DNA from: JAPOUP01 sp965203605
GTDB lineage: Bacteria > Pseudomonadota > Alphaproteobacteria > Rhodobacterales > Rhodobacteraceae
Length of the DNA: 64,000 nt
Direction: 5' to 3'
Assembly (NCBI GenBank): GCA_965203605.1
Contig: OZ241902.1
Coordinates: 1,426,001 to 1,490,000, forward strand
Below the pieces are notes generated by a model. That model was not told where the DNA came from. It saw only the letters and a list, made by a program, of their open reading frames with translations, and did no database searches. Positions 44,218-53,865 of this stretch are shown here, piece after piece. A program made the translations under genes and the position numbers. How positions within the stretch are numbered: position 1 is the stretch's first letter; each line of letters opens with the position of its first letter.

Positions 44218-44973
44218 TCAACCGACCTCTTCCAGAATTCCGGCGTACCCGTTCTCCTCGACCTCCAGTGCCAATTCCTTGCCACCAACTTTGACGATAC
44301 GACCGTCCACCATGATGTGGACGACATCGGGCACGAGATGGTTAAGCAGCCGTTGGTAGTGGGTGATCACCAGAAACCCCCTTCCCTCGTCCCTCAAAGC
44401 ATTGACTCCGTCGGCGACCAGCTTCATCGCATCGATGTCGAGGCCGGAGTCCGTCTCGTCAAGAATACACATCCGAGGTTCCAGGATTGCCATCTGGAGG
44501 ATCTCGTTGCGTTTCTTCTCACCACCGGAGAAGCCGACATTGACCGGGCGTTTCAGCATATCCGCGCCAATCTTGAGTTCGCCTGCCCTCGCGCGGATCA
44601 GTTTCAGGAAGTCACGTGCGTTGACCTCCTCCTCGCCCCGAGCCTTGCGTTGCGCATTCATCGCCGTGCGAAGGAACGTCATGTTTCCGACGCCGGGAAT
44701 CTCAACCGGATACTGAAAGGCAAGGAACAGCCCCTCGGCGGCGCGCTCCTCCGGTTCCATATCGAAAACATTCTTGCCAGACAAAAGCGCCGAGCCTTCA
44801 GTCACCTCGTAGCCATCACGGCCCGAAAGGACATAGGAAAGCGTCGACTTTCCCGATCCGTTTGGCCCCATTATCGCATGAACCTCCCCCGCATTGACTG
44901 CGAGGTCGACACCCTTGAGTATGGCTTTGTCCTCTTCCTCAAGTCTGGCATGCAACCTATTGATTTCCAGCAT
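44218..44973 (-). CDS. sufC: SufC, Fe-S assembly ATPase
   Basis: 251 residues with Walker A (GPNGSGKSTLSYVL), signature FSGGEKKRNEILQM and Walker B CILDETDSGLDIDAM, all diagnostic of SufC rather than of importers. ATP binding opens the SufB-SufD interface for cluster assembly. Confidence 0.95.
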   Translation of the reverse strand: MLEINRLHARLEEEDKAILKGVDLAVNAGEVHAIMGPNGSGKSTLSYVLSGRDGYEVTEGSALLSGKNVFDMEPEERAAEGLFLAFQYPVEIPGVGNMTFLRTAMNAQRKARGEEEVNARDFLKLIRARAGELKIGADMLKRPVNVGFSGGEKKRNEILQMAILEPRMCILDETDSGLDIDAMKLVADGVNALRDEGRGFLVITHYQRLLNHLVPDVVHIMVDGRIVKVGGKELALEVEENGYAGILEEVG

Positions 44974-45038
44974 GTTTCACCTCTATAGGGACGACATGCG
45001 TCGACCCTGCGTTTTTCTATAATGATATGGAGAAGAAG

Positions 45039-45542
45039 CTACAGCCGTTCTCCGTCCCAGTAGCCAAGCGCATCCTCGCGCTTTCCAATGTGCTTGATAT
45101 GGGCCTCGAAAAATGACGGCCCCGGAGCTATGCCAATCGCTGCAAACTTGCCACTGTCCGGATACTCAGCGATGTCGGGATCGTTCAGGGTTGATATTCC
45201 AATGTAACGAAGAGGGCCAGATCCGCTGTTTATGAGTTGGTGCGCAGTGTTTGGACCACCTCTTGGTGCGGCGCAGACATCGCCAGCCTTGACGGGAAAG
45301 CTATTGGAACCAAACCGATAGGTTCCTTCACCATCAAGGATCACGAACATCTCGTCGTTACCGAGATGGTTGTGAAACGGAAATGCACGCTTGCCAGGCT
45401 CGACGACCACAAACATTGCGCCTAGACCTGACATACCGAGCATCTCTGACAATGGCGCGATCCTTGCGCCGAAGCGACCGCTACCCTCTGGCTGGTTCGA
45501 AAATGCCTGAACACCATCAATGTTAAAAACGGGATCGGTCAT
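45039..45542 (-). CDS. Cupin-domain protein in the suf operon
   Basis: 167 residues from ATG at 45542, overlapping the small membrane-protein gene by four bases. Metal ligands lie in FPFHNHLGNDEMFVILDGEG and a second histidine in PNTAHQLIN. It is unlike the cupin at 18335. It may be a metal-binding helper or an unrelated passenger. Confidence 0.78.
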   Translation of the reverse strand: MTDPVFNIDGVQAFSNQPEGSGRFGARIAPLSEMLGMSGLGAMFVVVEPGKRAFPFHNHLGNDEMFVILDGEGTYRFGSNSFPVKAGDVCAAPRGGPNTAHQLINSGSGPLRYIGISTLNDPDIAEYPDSGKFAAIGIAPGPSFFEAHIKHIGKREDALGYWDGERL

Positions 45543-45712
45543 TCCTTCCTCCACACATAGCTCGCAAACAGGCTACCAAGAAAGCCAGACGTGCCCCCGA
45601 TGCACGCGACCTGCCACAGAGCCAGCGCCGAAGTCACGGTTGCGACAAGCATCGCGAAGACCGCGCAGAACCCGCCGGTGGTAAGAGTCAGTATCAGGAA
45701 CCTGTTTATCAT
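45539..45712 (-). CDS. Small two-helix membrane protein
   Basis: 57 residues from ATG at 45712, with two hydrophobic helices (LILTLTTGGFCAVFAMLVA and VACIGGTSGFLGSLFASYV). No family recognised. Overlap with the cupin gene and the suf context support its being real. It follows sufB after 122 bases. Confidence 0.55.
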   Translation of the reverse strand: MINRFLILTLTTGGFCAVFAMLVATVTSALALWQVACIGGTSGFLGSLFASYVWRKE

Positions 45713-45834
45713 CGATGCCCTACTTCCCAACGACTGCCTCTACCCGCTGCGGGAACTTGGGCACCCAGCCTCCCGAGCGGACAGTACCTGCGAAACGATT
45801 CGCCATAGAGGCAGGACTCCGTTCGCTCACGCAT

Positions 45835-47358
45835 TCAGCCAACACTTCCTTCAAGCGATATCGCCACGAGTTGCTGCGCTTCCATCGCGAATTCCATGGG
45901 CAGTTCCTGCAACACCTCTTTGCAGAAGCCATTCACGACGAGTGCGACCGCTTCCTCCTCATCCATTCCACGCTGCCGGCAGTAGAACAGTTGATCGTCG
46001 TCAACCTTCGATGTCGTGGCTTCGTGCTCGACACGCGATGAATTGTTGCGGACCTCGATGTACGGAACCGTGTGGGCACCACACAGGCCACCGATCAGAA
46101 GTGAATCACACTGCGTGTAGTTGCGTGAATCCTTCGCTTTCGGGTGCATCGACACCTGACCACGGTAAGTGTTCTGCGCCCGGCCAGCGCTGATCCCCTT
46201 GGAAACAATCCGCGACTTCGTGTCACGTCCGAGATGGAGCATTTTGGTGCCGGTGTCAGCCTGCTGCATGTTGTTGGTGATGGCGATGGAATAGAACTCG
46301 CCCTGACTTCCGTCTCCGCGCAGCACGCAGGAAGGGTATTTCCATGTGATGGCCGACCCTGTTTCAACCTGGGTCCACATCACCTTGGATCGATCGCCCC
46401 GACAGTCAGCGCGCTTGGTGACAAAGTTGTAGATGCCGCCCCGGCCCTCTTCATCTCCCGGGAACCAGTTCTGCACTGTGGAGTACTTGATTTCCGCGTC
46501 CTCTAGCGCAACGAGTTCGACAACCGCCGCATGCAACTGATGCGTGTCTCTCTGGGGGGCGGTGCAGCCTTCAAGGTAGCTGACATATGAACCTTGATCG
46601 GCAATGATCAGGGTGCGTTCGAATTGACCGGTGTTTTCCGCATTGATGCGGAAATATGTCGAGAGTTCCATCGGACATCGCGTGCCGGGCGGAACATAGA
46701 CGAAGGAGCCGTCGGAAAAGACCGCGCTGTTGAGTGTAGCGAAATAGTTGTCGCTGATCGGGACCACTGAGCCAAGATACTTTCGCACAAGTTCCGGATG
46801 TTCCCTGACGGCCTCGGAAATTGAGCAGAAGATCACGCCAGCTTTCGCCAGCTCCTTCTGAAAGGTCGTTCCGACCGAAACCGAATCAAAGACGGCGTCG
46901 ACGGCGACCTTACGACCTTCAGCAGGTGCGGCCTCCGCACCCTCAACACCCGCAAGGATCATCTGCTCCTTCAGCGGAATTCCAAGTTTCTGGTAAGTCT
47001 CGAGGAGTTTTGGATCAACCTCTTCGAGTGACTTCGGCTTCTCTGACATCGCCTTCGGCGCTGCGTAGTAGTATTGATCCTGGTAGTCGATGGCGGGATA
47101 GCTGACCATCGCCCAATCCGGTTCGCGCATGCCCGCCCAGCGCTGCAGCGCCTCCAACCGCCACTCAGTCATCCAATCCGGCTCACCGTTCTTCTCCGAG
47201 ATGAGCCGAACGATGCCCTCGTCAAGCCCTTTCGGCGCATAATCGGTCTCGATGTCCGTCACCCAGCCATGCTTATACTTGCCCGCCAAGGACCTGACAG
47301 CCTGAACCGTTTCCTCTTCGACGCCTTCCTTGACCTGTGTGTCTTCCAACACATCCAT
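45835..47358 (-). CDS. sufB: SufB, Fe-S scaffold subunit
   Basis: 507 residues. The N-terminal part has YAPKGLDEGIVRLISEKNGE, the core YFATLNSAVFSDGSFVYVP and the C terminus SRVEHEATTSKVDDDQLFYC, as in SufB. Sulfur arrives here and the new cluster forms at the SufB-SufD interface. It lies 12 bases downstream of a cysteine desulfurase gene. Confidence 0.95.
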   Translation of the reverse strand: MDVLEDTQVKEGVEEETVQAVRSLAGKYKHGWVTDIETDYAPKGLDEGIVRLISEKNGEPDWMTEWRLEALQRWAGMREPDWAMVSYPAIDYQDQYYYAAPKAMSEKPKSLEEVDPKLLETYQKLGIPLKEQMILAGVEGAEAAPAEGRKVAVDAVFDSVSVGTTFQKELAKAGVIFCSISEAVREHPELVRKYLGSVVPISDNYFATLNSAVFSDGSFVYVPPGTRCPMELSTYFRINAENTGQFERTLIIADQGSYVSYLEGCTAPQRDTHQLHAAVVELVALEDAEIKYSTVQNWFPGDEEGRGGIYNFVTKRADCRGDRSKVMWTQVETGSAITWKYPSCVLRGDGSQGEFYSIAITNNMQQADTGTKMLHLGRDTKSRIVSKGISAGRAQNTYRGQVSMHPKAKDSRNYTQCDSLLIGGLCGAHTVPYIEVRNNSSRVEHEATTSKVDDDQLFYCRQRGMDEEEAVALVVNGFCKEVLQELPMEFAMEAQQLVAISLEGSVG

Positions 47359-47370
47359 AGCTATCTCTCC

Positions 47371-48417
47371 TCATGCGGCACGGCCGATTTGCCTCCGACG
47401 CGCTGCTGTCCAGGCGTCGACGAATCGCCCGATGTCCTGTTCCGTTGTCGAAGGTCCGAGCGAAACCCGAACCGCCGAGCCAGCCGCCGCGCCGTCAAAT
47501 CCCATTGCACGAAGCACGCGACTCTCCCGCACCTTTCCACTTGAACAGGCCGAACCGGCGGAAATCGCGAAGCCCGCCAGATCCATTGCCATCACCTGTG
47601 TTTCACCCTTCCAGCCGGGACAGGAGAAGCACGAGGTGTTCGGTAGCCGCATCGCGTTTCTGCCGACAAAAATAGTCTGTTGTGAGCCAGCTTCAATGCC
47701 GTTTTCTAGAATATTTCTAAGTTTTCCGACTTCTTCCCAGACACCGCGCTCCAGCTCTCGGACAGCAGCTTCGACCGCGGCTCCGAAGCCAGCGATCCCG
47801 ATGACGTTTTCCGTTCCCGATCGCCTCCCCAATTCCTGACCACCACCGATCATCCGCGGGTCGACATCGCATCCGCGCCGCATCATCAGGGCACCGACCC
47901 CCTTGGGACCTCCGAGCTTGTGCGCGGAAACCAGTGCCATTTCCGCGCCCAACCAATTGAACGCGACCGGCAGTTTCCCCCAAGCCTGCGTTGCGTCACA
48001 GACCGCCAGTCCCGCAGGCAATCTCTGGACCACCCCGGTCTCTGAATTGGCAAGCTGCAGCGTTGACCGGGCAGGCTCGTCAACAACGACACGGCCCTGG
48101 AAATCAGCCTCCAGTTCGAGAGTCGCCCATGCCGCAACTGCATCATGTTCGATTCCGGCCCCTTTCAGGTCTCGGCACGCCAATGCCAGTGCCGCCGCCT
48201 CCGTCGCACCGGAGGTAAAGACGATATCGGCACCATTGGCGCCCAGCCCCGCGGCAATCTGGGCTCTGGCCCGCTCAACCGTCGCCCGTGCAGCCCGTCC
48301 CTCGAAGTGAACTGACGAAGGGTTGCCAAACTGTTCCATCGCCATCGCCATCGCCTCCCGTGCCTCCGGTCTAAGCGGTGCGCTGGCGTTCCAATCCAGA
48401 TAGACGCGCTCAGCCAC
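47371..48417 (-). CDS. Class I (IscS/NifS-like) cysteine desulfurase
   Basis: 348 residues. PLP lysine in LVSAHKLGGPKGVGALM, active-site cysteine in SAGSACSSGKVRESRVL, and YLDWNASAPLRPEAREAM at the N terminus. It is shorter than IscS (about 400) and forms a second sulfur source beside sufS in the same operon. This arrangement is typical of Rhodobacterales-type suf operons. Confidence 0.9.
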   Translation of the reverse strand: MAERVYLDWNASAPLRPEAREAMAMAMEQFGNPSSVHFEGRAARATVERARAQIAAGLGANGADIVFTSGATEAAALALACRDLKGAGIEHDAVAAWATLELEADFQGRVVVDEPARSTLQLANSETGVVQRLPAGLAVCDATQAWGKLPVAFNWLGAEMALVSAHKLGGPKGVGALMMRRGCDVDPRMIGGGQELGRRSGTENVIGIAGFGAAVEAAVRELERGVWEEVGKLRNILENGIEAGSQQTIFVGRNAMRLPNTSCFSCPGWKGETQVMAMDLAGFAISAGSACSSGKVRESRVLRAMGFDGAAAGSAVRVSLGPSTTEQDIGRFVDAWTAARRRQIGRAA

Positions 48418-48531
48418 CCCAGTCGCGCCGTCCGGTCACTGGATTCAAGCAAAGAGATGCCTTTACGCTGCGACTACTGTGGCAGTCGTCCAAGCGATTC
48501 ACTTTGGAAACGGTCTCGGTCAAGAATGTCA

Positions 48532-48990
48532 TCATTCGTCCACGATCGAAAAGAGAGTTGGGACAGCTGGACATGGAGCGAGTTCATTGTTCGATACATC
48601 CGACAGCCGCGTCTGGTGCAGAAAGACATAGACGTGGGCCGAAAGGCACTCCCAAAGTCGGTTTGTCATCGACTGGGCCCGGCTTCCCGAAACACCACCT
48701 TGGGCGCCCGCCCCGGTATGCAGTGCACTGAGGGTCTCATCAACCGCTGTCAGAACTTCCGAGATTCGGATCTCGCTTGCCGACACCGCCAGCCGGTAAC
48801 CACCTCCGGGCCCGCGTACGGACTCCACGAGTCCCGCACGGCGCAACTTGACGAAGAGTTGCTCCAGATAAGGCAATGAGATGTCCTGCCTTTTTGAAAT
48901 CTCGGCCAACGACGCAAGCGCACCGTCTGGTTGCTCGGAGAGATCCGCCAGCGCAACCATCGCGTACCGGCCCTTTGTGCTGAGCTTCAC
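48532..48990 (-). CDS. iscR: IscR-type Rrf2 regulator
   Basis: 152 residues starting at GTG (48990); KLSTKGRYAMVALADLSEQ is the family start. Winged helix at about 1-70 (LPYLEQLFVKLRRAGLVESV, RGPGGGYRL). The usual Cys-x5-Cys-x5-Cys loop is absent: only C115 and C140 remain, the latter in ELAPCPAVPTLF near the C terminus. This fits the atypical alphaproteobacterial IscR described in Rhodobacter. It is the first gene of the suf operon and probably represses it when clusters are plentiful. Confidence 0.9.
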   Translation of the reverse strand: MKLSTKGRYAMVALADLSEQPDGALASLAEISKRQDISLPYLEQLFVKLRRAGLVESVRGPGGGYRLAVSASEIRISEVLTAVDETLSALHTGAGAQGGVSGSRAQSMTNRLWECLSAHVYVFLHQTRLSDVSNNELAPCPAVPTLFSIVDE

Positions 48991-49084
48991 GTCCTGCCCT
49001 CGTTCGTTTGCCGCAGCCGACCGCCTTTCCATTGACGACAAGGCTTTGGACCATTAATTACACGCAATCCGCGGCGACCAGTCA

Positions 49085-49099
49085 TTAGAATGATTCTAA
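49085..49099. promoter_or_regulatory. Irr-type (ICE) palindrome upstream of iscR/suf
   Basis: TTAGAATGATTCTAA is a perfect 7-1-7 palindrome about 95 bases before iscR, matching the TTAGAA-N3-TTCTAA form of the iron-responsive Irr motif. It lies in the divergent region shared with the hydrolase at 49163. Confidence 0.65.
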
Positions 49100-49162
49100 G
49101 GAACTCGCTGTCATGCGTCAAGAATCGTCTGCAGGCCGCCACGCCAGAGATTGAGAGGATCA

Positions 49163-49816
49163 ATGCCAGAGGTCATATTCCCAGGTCCAGAAGGACGACT
49201 CGAAGGTCGGTACCATCCGCAGAAGATCAAGGATGCACCGATCGCGATCATTCTGCACCCGCACCCACAGTTCGGCGGTACGATGAACAACCGGGTTGTC
49301 TATAATCTTCACTATGAGTTCTTTCGGATGGGATTCACCGTTCTTCGGTTCAATTTCCGTGGTGTCGGTCGAAGCCAGGGAGAATACGACCAGGGAGTTG
49401 GCGAGCTGAGCGACGCGGCATCGGCTCTTGATCACATGCAGGTCATCAACCAGAATGCCAAGCATTGTTGGGTTGCAGGCTTCAGCTTTGGAGCCTGGAT
49501 CGGAATGCAGCTTCTGATGAGGCGACCGGAGATATCCGGATTCGTCAGCGTCTCACCACCCGCGAATATGTACGATTTCACCTTCCTCGCCCCCTGCCCA
49601 TCTTCCGGACTGATCATCAATGGCACGGCAGACCGGGTCGCGCCACCCGAGGATACCCGCATGTTGGTCGAGAAGCTCAAGGAGCAGAGAGGCATTACGA
49701 TCACCCACACCGAAATCGAGGACGCTGGACACTTCTTCGAAGAGCCGCATATGGACGTGATGCTTGCCGAGGTGAACAGTTACGTTCGTCGCCGACTGAC
49801 AGAGACGACCCGATAG
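49163..49816 (+). CDS. Alpha/beta hydrolase (dienelactone-hydrolase-like)
   Basis: 217 residues from ATG at 49163, with GAGAGG before it. ILHPHPQFGGTMNNRVVYNL and the elbow GFSFGAW are typical of the YfhR/COG2945 group; SFGAWIG gives the serine, NGTADRVAPP the aspartate and DAGHFF the histidine. No substrate known. Divergent from the suf operon and ending in TAG. Confidence 0.85.
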   Translation: MPEVIFPGPEGRLEGRYHPQKIKDAPIAIILHPHPQFGGTMNNRVVYNLHYEFFRMGFTVLRFNFRGVGRSQGEYDQGVGELSDAASALDHMQVINQNAKHCWVAGFSFGAWIGMQLLMRRPEISGFVSVSPPANMYDFTFLAPCPSSGLIINGTADRVAPPEDTRMLVEKLKEQRGITITHTEIEDAGHFFEEPHMDVMLAEVNSYVRRRLTETTR

Positions 49817-50012
49817 GCTCGCCTCCGGCGACCGTGAGGATCGGGAGCGGCTCTTCGGGAGAGAGACTGTCTGGCGTCGGGATCTGGTCTTCCACCAAGC
49901 TAAAGAGTGCGACATATCAGTATACCACGGCATACAGCCCTTTATCCCAGCAAAGGACTGCGGTAAGGAGCGAATGACTTTCCTCGCAACCTCGCCAGAA
50001 GGAACGGATCGC

Positions 50013-51227
50013 ATGACGAAGATCAAGGTGGACAATCCCATCGTCGAGATGGATGGCGATGAAATGACCCGGATAATCTGGGACTTCATCAAGAAAAAGC
50101 TGATCCAACCCTATCTCGCCGTCGACCTGCTCTACTATGATCTCTCGATCCAAGAGCGTGACCGAACGGACGATCAGATCACGATAGACGCTGCTGAGAA
50201 GACCAGGGAAGTGGGCGTGGCCGTGAAATGCGCGACCATCACTCCAGACGAGGGTCGGGTGGAGGAATTCGGCCTGAAAAGAATGTGGCGCAGCCCGAAC
50301 GGTACGATCAGGAACATCCTTGGTGGCGTTATCTTCCGAGCTCCGATTATCTGCAGGAATGTTCCCAGACTCGTTCCAGGCTGGACACAGCCGATCGTAG
50401 TCGGTCGCCATGCATATGGCGATCAATACAGGGCGACGGATTTTGCCTTTCCGGGGGCCGGCAAACTGTCCATCAGATTTGAGGGAGCTGACGGCCAGGT
50501 TATCGAACGGGAAGTCTTCGACGCACCCGGCGCGGGCGTCACCATGGCAATGTACAACCTTGACCAGTCAATTCATGACTTCGCACGCGCCTCGATGAAC
50601 TACGGCCTGAGCCTGGGCTGGCCTGTCTATCTGTCAACCAAGAATACGATCCTGAAGGCCTATGATGGCCGATTCAAGGACATCTTCCAGAAGGTTTACG
50701 ACGAAGAGTTCAAGGCGAAATTCGAAGCCAGGGGAATTCACTACGAGCACCGGCTTATCGACGACATGGTTGCCGCGTCGCTCAAGTGGTCCGGAGGATA
50801 TGTCTGGGCCTGCAAGAACTATGACGGTGATGTGCAGTCCGACACCGTGGCTCAGGGCTTCGGTTCGCTTGGACTGATGACATCGCAGCTGATGACGCCG
50901 GACGGCAAGATCGTCGAAGCCGAGGCCGCGCACGGCACGGTCACGCGCCATTACCGCCAACACCAAGCGGGAAAGGAAACATCGACCAATTCGATCGCGT
51001 CAATCTACGCGTGGACGGGAGGGCTCAGGCACCGCGCCAAGCTCGACGGCAATGAACCCCTTCGGAAATTTGCCGAGACGCTGGAACGGGTCATCGTCGA
51101 AACCGTCGAGAACGGCAGTATGACCAAGGATCTTGCGTTGCTGGTCGGTCCAGACCAGAAGTGGTTGACCACCATTGGATTCCTGGAGCAGGTTGACAGG
51201 AATCTCAATGCGGCCCTGGCTTCCTGA
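50013..51227 (+). CDS. icd: NADP-dependent isocitrate dehydrogenase
   Basis: 404 residues from ATG at 50013 (MTKIKVDNPIVEMDGDEMTR), the family start, preceded by AAGGA; codons from 49974 are extra. SPNGTIRNILGG binds isocitrate, NYDGDVQSD the metal, and EAAHGTVTRHYR the NADP. Dimeric eukaryote-like type, common in alphaproteobacteria. It makes 2-oxoglutarate in the TCA cycle. Confidence 0.95.
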   Translation: MTKIKVDNPIVEMDGDEMTRIIWDFIKKKLIQPYLAVDLLYYDLSIQERDRTDDQITIDAAEKTREVGVAVKCATITPDEGRVEEFGLKRMWRSPNGTIRNILGGVIFRAPIICRNVPRLVPGWTQPIVVGRHAYGDQYRATDFAFPGAGKLSIRFEGADGQVIEREVFDAPGAGVTMAMYNLDQSIHDFARASMNYGLSLGWPVYLSTKNTILKAYDGRFKDIFQKVYDEEFKAKFEARGIHYEHRLIDDMVAASLKWSGGYVWACKNYDGDVQSDTVAQGFGSLGLMTSQLMTPDGKIVEAEAAHGTVTRHYRQHQAGKETSTNSIASIYAWTGGLRHRAKLDGNEPLRKFAETLERVIVETVENGSMTKDLALLVGPDQKWLTTIGFLEQVDRNLNAALAS

Positions 51228-51239
51228 ACCGACAATTGG

Positions 51240-51275
51240 GGCGGGAAGAAGAGGGGTGACCCTGCCCTTCCCGCC
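51240..51275. terminator. Hairpin between convergent icd and ABC permease
   Basis: GGCGGGAAG (51240-51248) and CTTCCCGCC (51267-51275) are perfect 9-bp arms between two converging genes. No long T-run follows on either side, so this is a likely but not certain bidirectional terminator. Confidence 0.55.
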
Positions 51276-52075
51276 TAATCCCGACTGCCCTGTTTCCGCC
51301 AGTTGCGCTCAAGGCGTCGCAATGCAAGCGACAGGCTAATGGTAACAGCCAAATAGATCAGCGCCACCACATTATAGGTCTCGAAATAGCGGAAATTGCT
51401 CGCAGCAGTGATCTTACCGAGCTGGGTCACGTCCAGCACGCCCAGTACTGACACCAGTGAACTGTCTTTCACAAGCGCGACAAAGTCGTTGCCGAGAGGC
51501 GGCAGGACAGTCTTGATCGCCTGTGGGAAAATGATGAACCTAAATCGATGCAGACCGCTGAGTCCCAGAGCTTTGGCAGCTTCTATCTGCCCGATTGGAA
51601 CCGATGCGAAGCCAGCGCGAAACACTTCGGAAATGAACGCCGAGTAAGCGATCACAAGCGCCAACACTGCCCGCCACAGTAACGGAAAGTCGCGTGGTCG
51701 GATTGGGTCGAGTCCAAACCTGCTGCCAATCCAGTTGGCCAACTCCACCAGCGCCGGGGCGAGCACAAAGGCAACGTAGAGCAACAATACCAGAATTGGC
51801 ACGCCGCGCACGATTTCGACATAGAATCGTGTGAGTTGCCGTATAAGTCGCCATTGCGATGAACTGCCCAGTGCCAGCAGCAACCCGACGCCCGACGCCA
51901 ACGCAAAACTGACCAGCGTCACGAAAATGGTGATTCTCACGCCCTTCAGCAGCGTGACGAGAATCTGACGGTGCAGGTCATCCGAGAGCACCTGCCACAG
52001 AGCGTATCCTCCCAAGGCCAGTACGGCTACGAGCCACCAGGGGAATTCGTCCTCCTGAGGTGCGGGAGCATTCAT
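51275..52075 (-). CDS. Amino-acid ABC transporter permease, HisM/GlnP type
   Basis: 266 residues with about five membrane segments and the permease loop EAAKALGLSGLHRFRFIIFP. It belongs to the polar-amino-acid family. The ATPase that normally follows is absent; the next gene is icd on the other strand. It ends in TAG. Confidence 0.88.
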   Translation of the reverse strand: MNAPAPQEDEFPWWLVAVLALGGYALWQVLSDDLHRQILVTLLKGVRITIFVTLVSFALASGVGLLLALGSSSQWRLIRQLTRFYVEIVRGVPILVLLLYVAFVLAPALVELANWIGSRFGLDPIRPRDFPLLWRAVLALVIAYSAFISEVFRAGFASVPIGQIEAAKALGLSGLHRFRFIIFPQAIKTVLPPLGNDFVALVKDSSLVSVLGVLDVTQLGKITAASNFRYFETYNVVALIYLAVTISLSLALRRLERNWRKQGSRD

Positions 52076-52093
52076 CCTTGAATTCGGCCAGAG

Positions 52094-52117
52094 CCGCCCC
52101 GTCGTCTGACGGGGCGG
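52094..52117 (-). promoter_or_regulatory. Intercistronic hairpin after the amino-acid binding-protein gene
   Basis: CCGCCCCGTC and GACGGGGCGG, perfect 10-bp arms, flank a GTCT loop between the binding-protein stop and the permease start. Same arrangement as at 4950. Confidence 0.6.
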
Positions 52118-52124
52118 AACTGAA

Positions 52125-52913
52125 TTACTGACCCATCTTGTATTCGAGGAACCACTTGGTGTTCAGCCTATCGAGCGTTCCATCTGCCTTCAATTCGGCG
52201 ATTGCGGCGTTGATCGGTGCGACCAGACTGCTACCTTTCGGAAAGATGAACCCGAACTCTTCGGTCCCCAGAGGGTCCCCCACAATCTTCAGCTTGCCCT
52301 CAGAGGCGGTGACGTACCCGTTTGCCGCAGTACTGTCGGACAGAACCAGATCCACGTCCCCTGTCCTGAGGGCCTGAAGGGCCGCCCCGAAGGTCTCGAA
52401 CTGAATGACCCTAGGGTTGGCTTCATCACCGTCCAGGATGTCATAGATCGTAACGTAGAATGGAGTGGTGCCCGGTTGTGCTCCTGCCAGCAGGTCGGGG
52501 TCAGCCGCGAAGCTCGTGGCGTCGTCAAAGCGGGATTCGTCCCCGGCGACGATCATCATCATTTGGGACACCATATAGGGGTCTGAAAAATCGACTTTTT
52601 CCATTCGATCCTCTCGAATGGTGATACCCGTCATACCCAAGTCGTATTGGCCTTCACTCACTGCGGCGATCATCGCATCCCAACTGATGTTCTCGTATAC
52701 GATCTTCGCATTCAGTCGATCTCCGATCATCGACATGGCATCATATTCCCATCCGACGGCTTTGCCGGACTTTGGGTCGACGAACTGTAGCGGCGGATAG
52801 GCGTTTTCAGTTACCACCACCACTTCACGCCCTCCTAGGTTGGGAACATCCGCAAGCGCGGCTTCCGCCCAAACGGTCCCTGCAAGCGCAATGGTCGTCA
52901 GCACAGATTTCAT
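52125..52913 (-). CDS. Amino-acid ABC transporter periplasmic binding protein
   Basis: 262 residues with a short signal peptide (MKSVLTTIALAGTVWAEAALA). The family 3 signature appears as VGWEYDAMSMIGDRLNAK and GQYDLGMTGITIREDRMEKV. Polar amino acids are the likely ligand. An IS5 remnant begins 83 bases upstream of the start and may have altered its promoter. Confidence 0.88.
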   Translation of the reverse strand: MKSVLTTIALAGTVWAEAALADVPNLGGREVVVVTENAYPPLQFVDPKSGKAVGWEYDAMSMIGDRLNAKIVYENISWDAMIAAVSEGQYDLGMTGITIREDRMEKVDFSDPYMVSQMMMIVAGDESRFDDATSFAADPDLLAGAQPGTTPFYVTIYDILDGDEANPRVIQFETFGAALQALRTGDVDLVLSDSTAANGYVTASEGKLKIVGDPLGTEEFGFIFPKGSSLVAPINAAIAELKADGTLDRLNTKWFLEYKMGQ

Positions 52914-52995
52914 TTCGGATTCTCCTCTGTCGTGAGCCAGATCATAAACTGCACCCGGTGTCCGGGAGCGGCAAGGGGATTCGGCCAGTCAACCA

Positions 52996-53865
52996 GGGCC
53001 TGTTGACAATTGGGTTTCGATTCGGCGCGTTCCCTGCCATTTCCGCCGCAATGCGCGCCGGAACGGAACGGCGGCACAGGCAAACGGGCGGGTGACAGGA
53101 TGAATGCCGACAGGACGGTGCCGACCGACGCCATGTGGGCGCGGACCGGGCCCATGCCGCCCGGCAGGGCGACCGATCCCGGCGCCACCGCGGCGGACAG
53201 CCGTGTTTTCGTGGAGGCGGTGCGGTTCCGCACGGGGTCGCCGTGGCGCGACCTTCCGGAGCGCTTCGGCAACCGGGACGGCGTCTTCAGGCGGTTCCGC
53301 CGCCGGGCGCTGTCCGGAGTTTCCGGGCGCGTTTCCGATGCCCTGTCGGAGGGGTCCGGCCTCGAATGGGTGTCCGTCGACGGCACGGTCGTGCAGGCTC
53401 ACCGGAAGGCGGCGGGCGCAAAAGGGGGACCTGCGGGCAGGGGATCGGCCGCTCCCGGGGCGGCCTGACGGGCAGGACCGTGGCGGTCGTGGACGGGCCC
53501 GGATACCTGGTCCGCTCCGTGATCCTTCCCGGCCAGGCGCACGGCCCCGCGGGGGTGCCGGCGCTTCCCGGGGATCTCCCGGTCGGGGCCTTCGTCGGGG
53601 ACAGGGCGTCCGGCGCGGACTGGCTGCCCGGGGAGGTGGAGGGACGCGGCGCGGTGCCGGTGACCCCGGCGGGGCGGAACCGGACGGAACCCCGGGAGCA
53701 TGACCGGGAGATGTACGGGTGGCGGCGCCAGGTCGGGAATTTCTTCGCCAGAACCAGGGAGTTCCGGGCGGTGGCGACGAGGTACGACAGGACGGACGCG
53801 GGCTTCGCGGCCGGGATCCATCCCGTCGCCGGCGTGGTGGCGGCAACATGATTGTCAACAGGCCC
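52996..53865 (+). mobile_element. IS5-family (IS1031-like) remnant
   Basis: The ends GGGCCTGTTGACAAT (52996-53010) and its exact complement (53851-53865) define an 870-bp element. Its transposase is split between two plus-strand frames: about 53100-53420 (PWRDLPERFGNRDGVF, WVSVDGTVVQAHRKAAGAKG) and about 53420-53850 (GRSRGGLTGRTVAVV, YGWRRQVGNFFARTREFR). The frameshift near 53430 makes it inactive. No clear target duplication. Confidence 0.8.
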
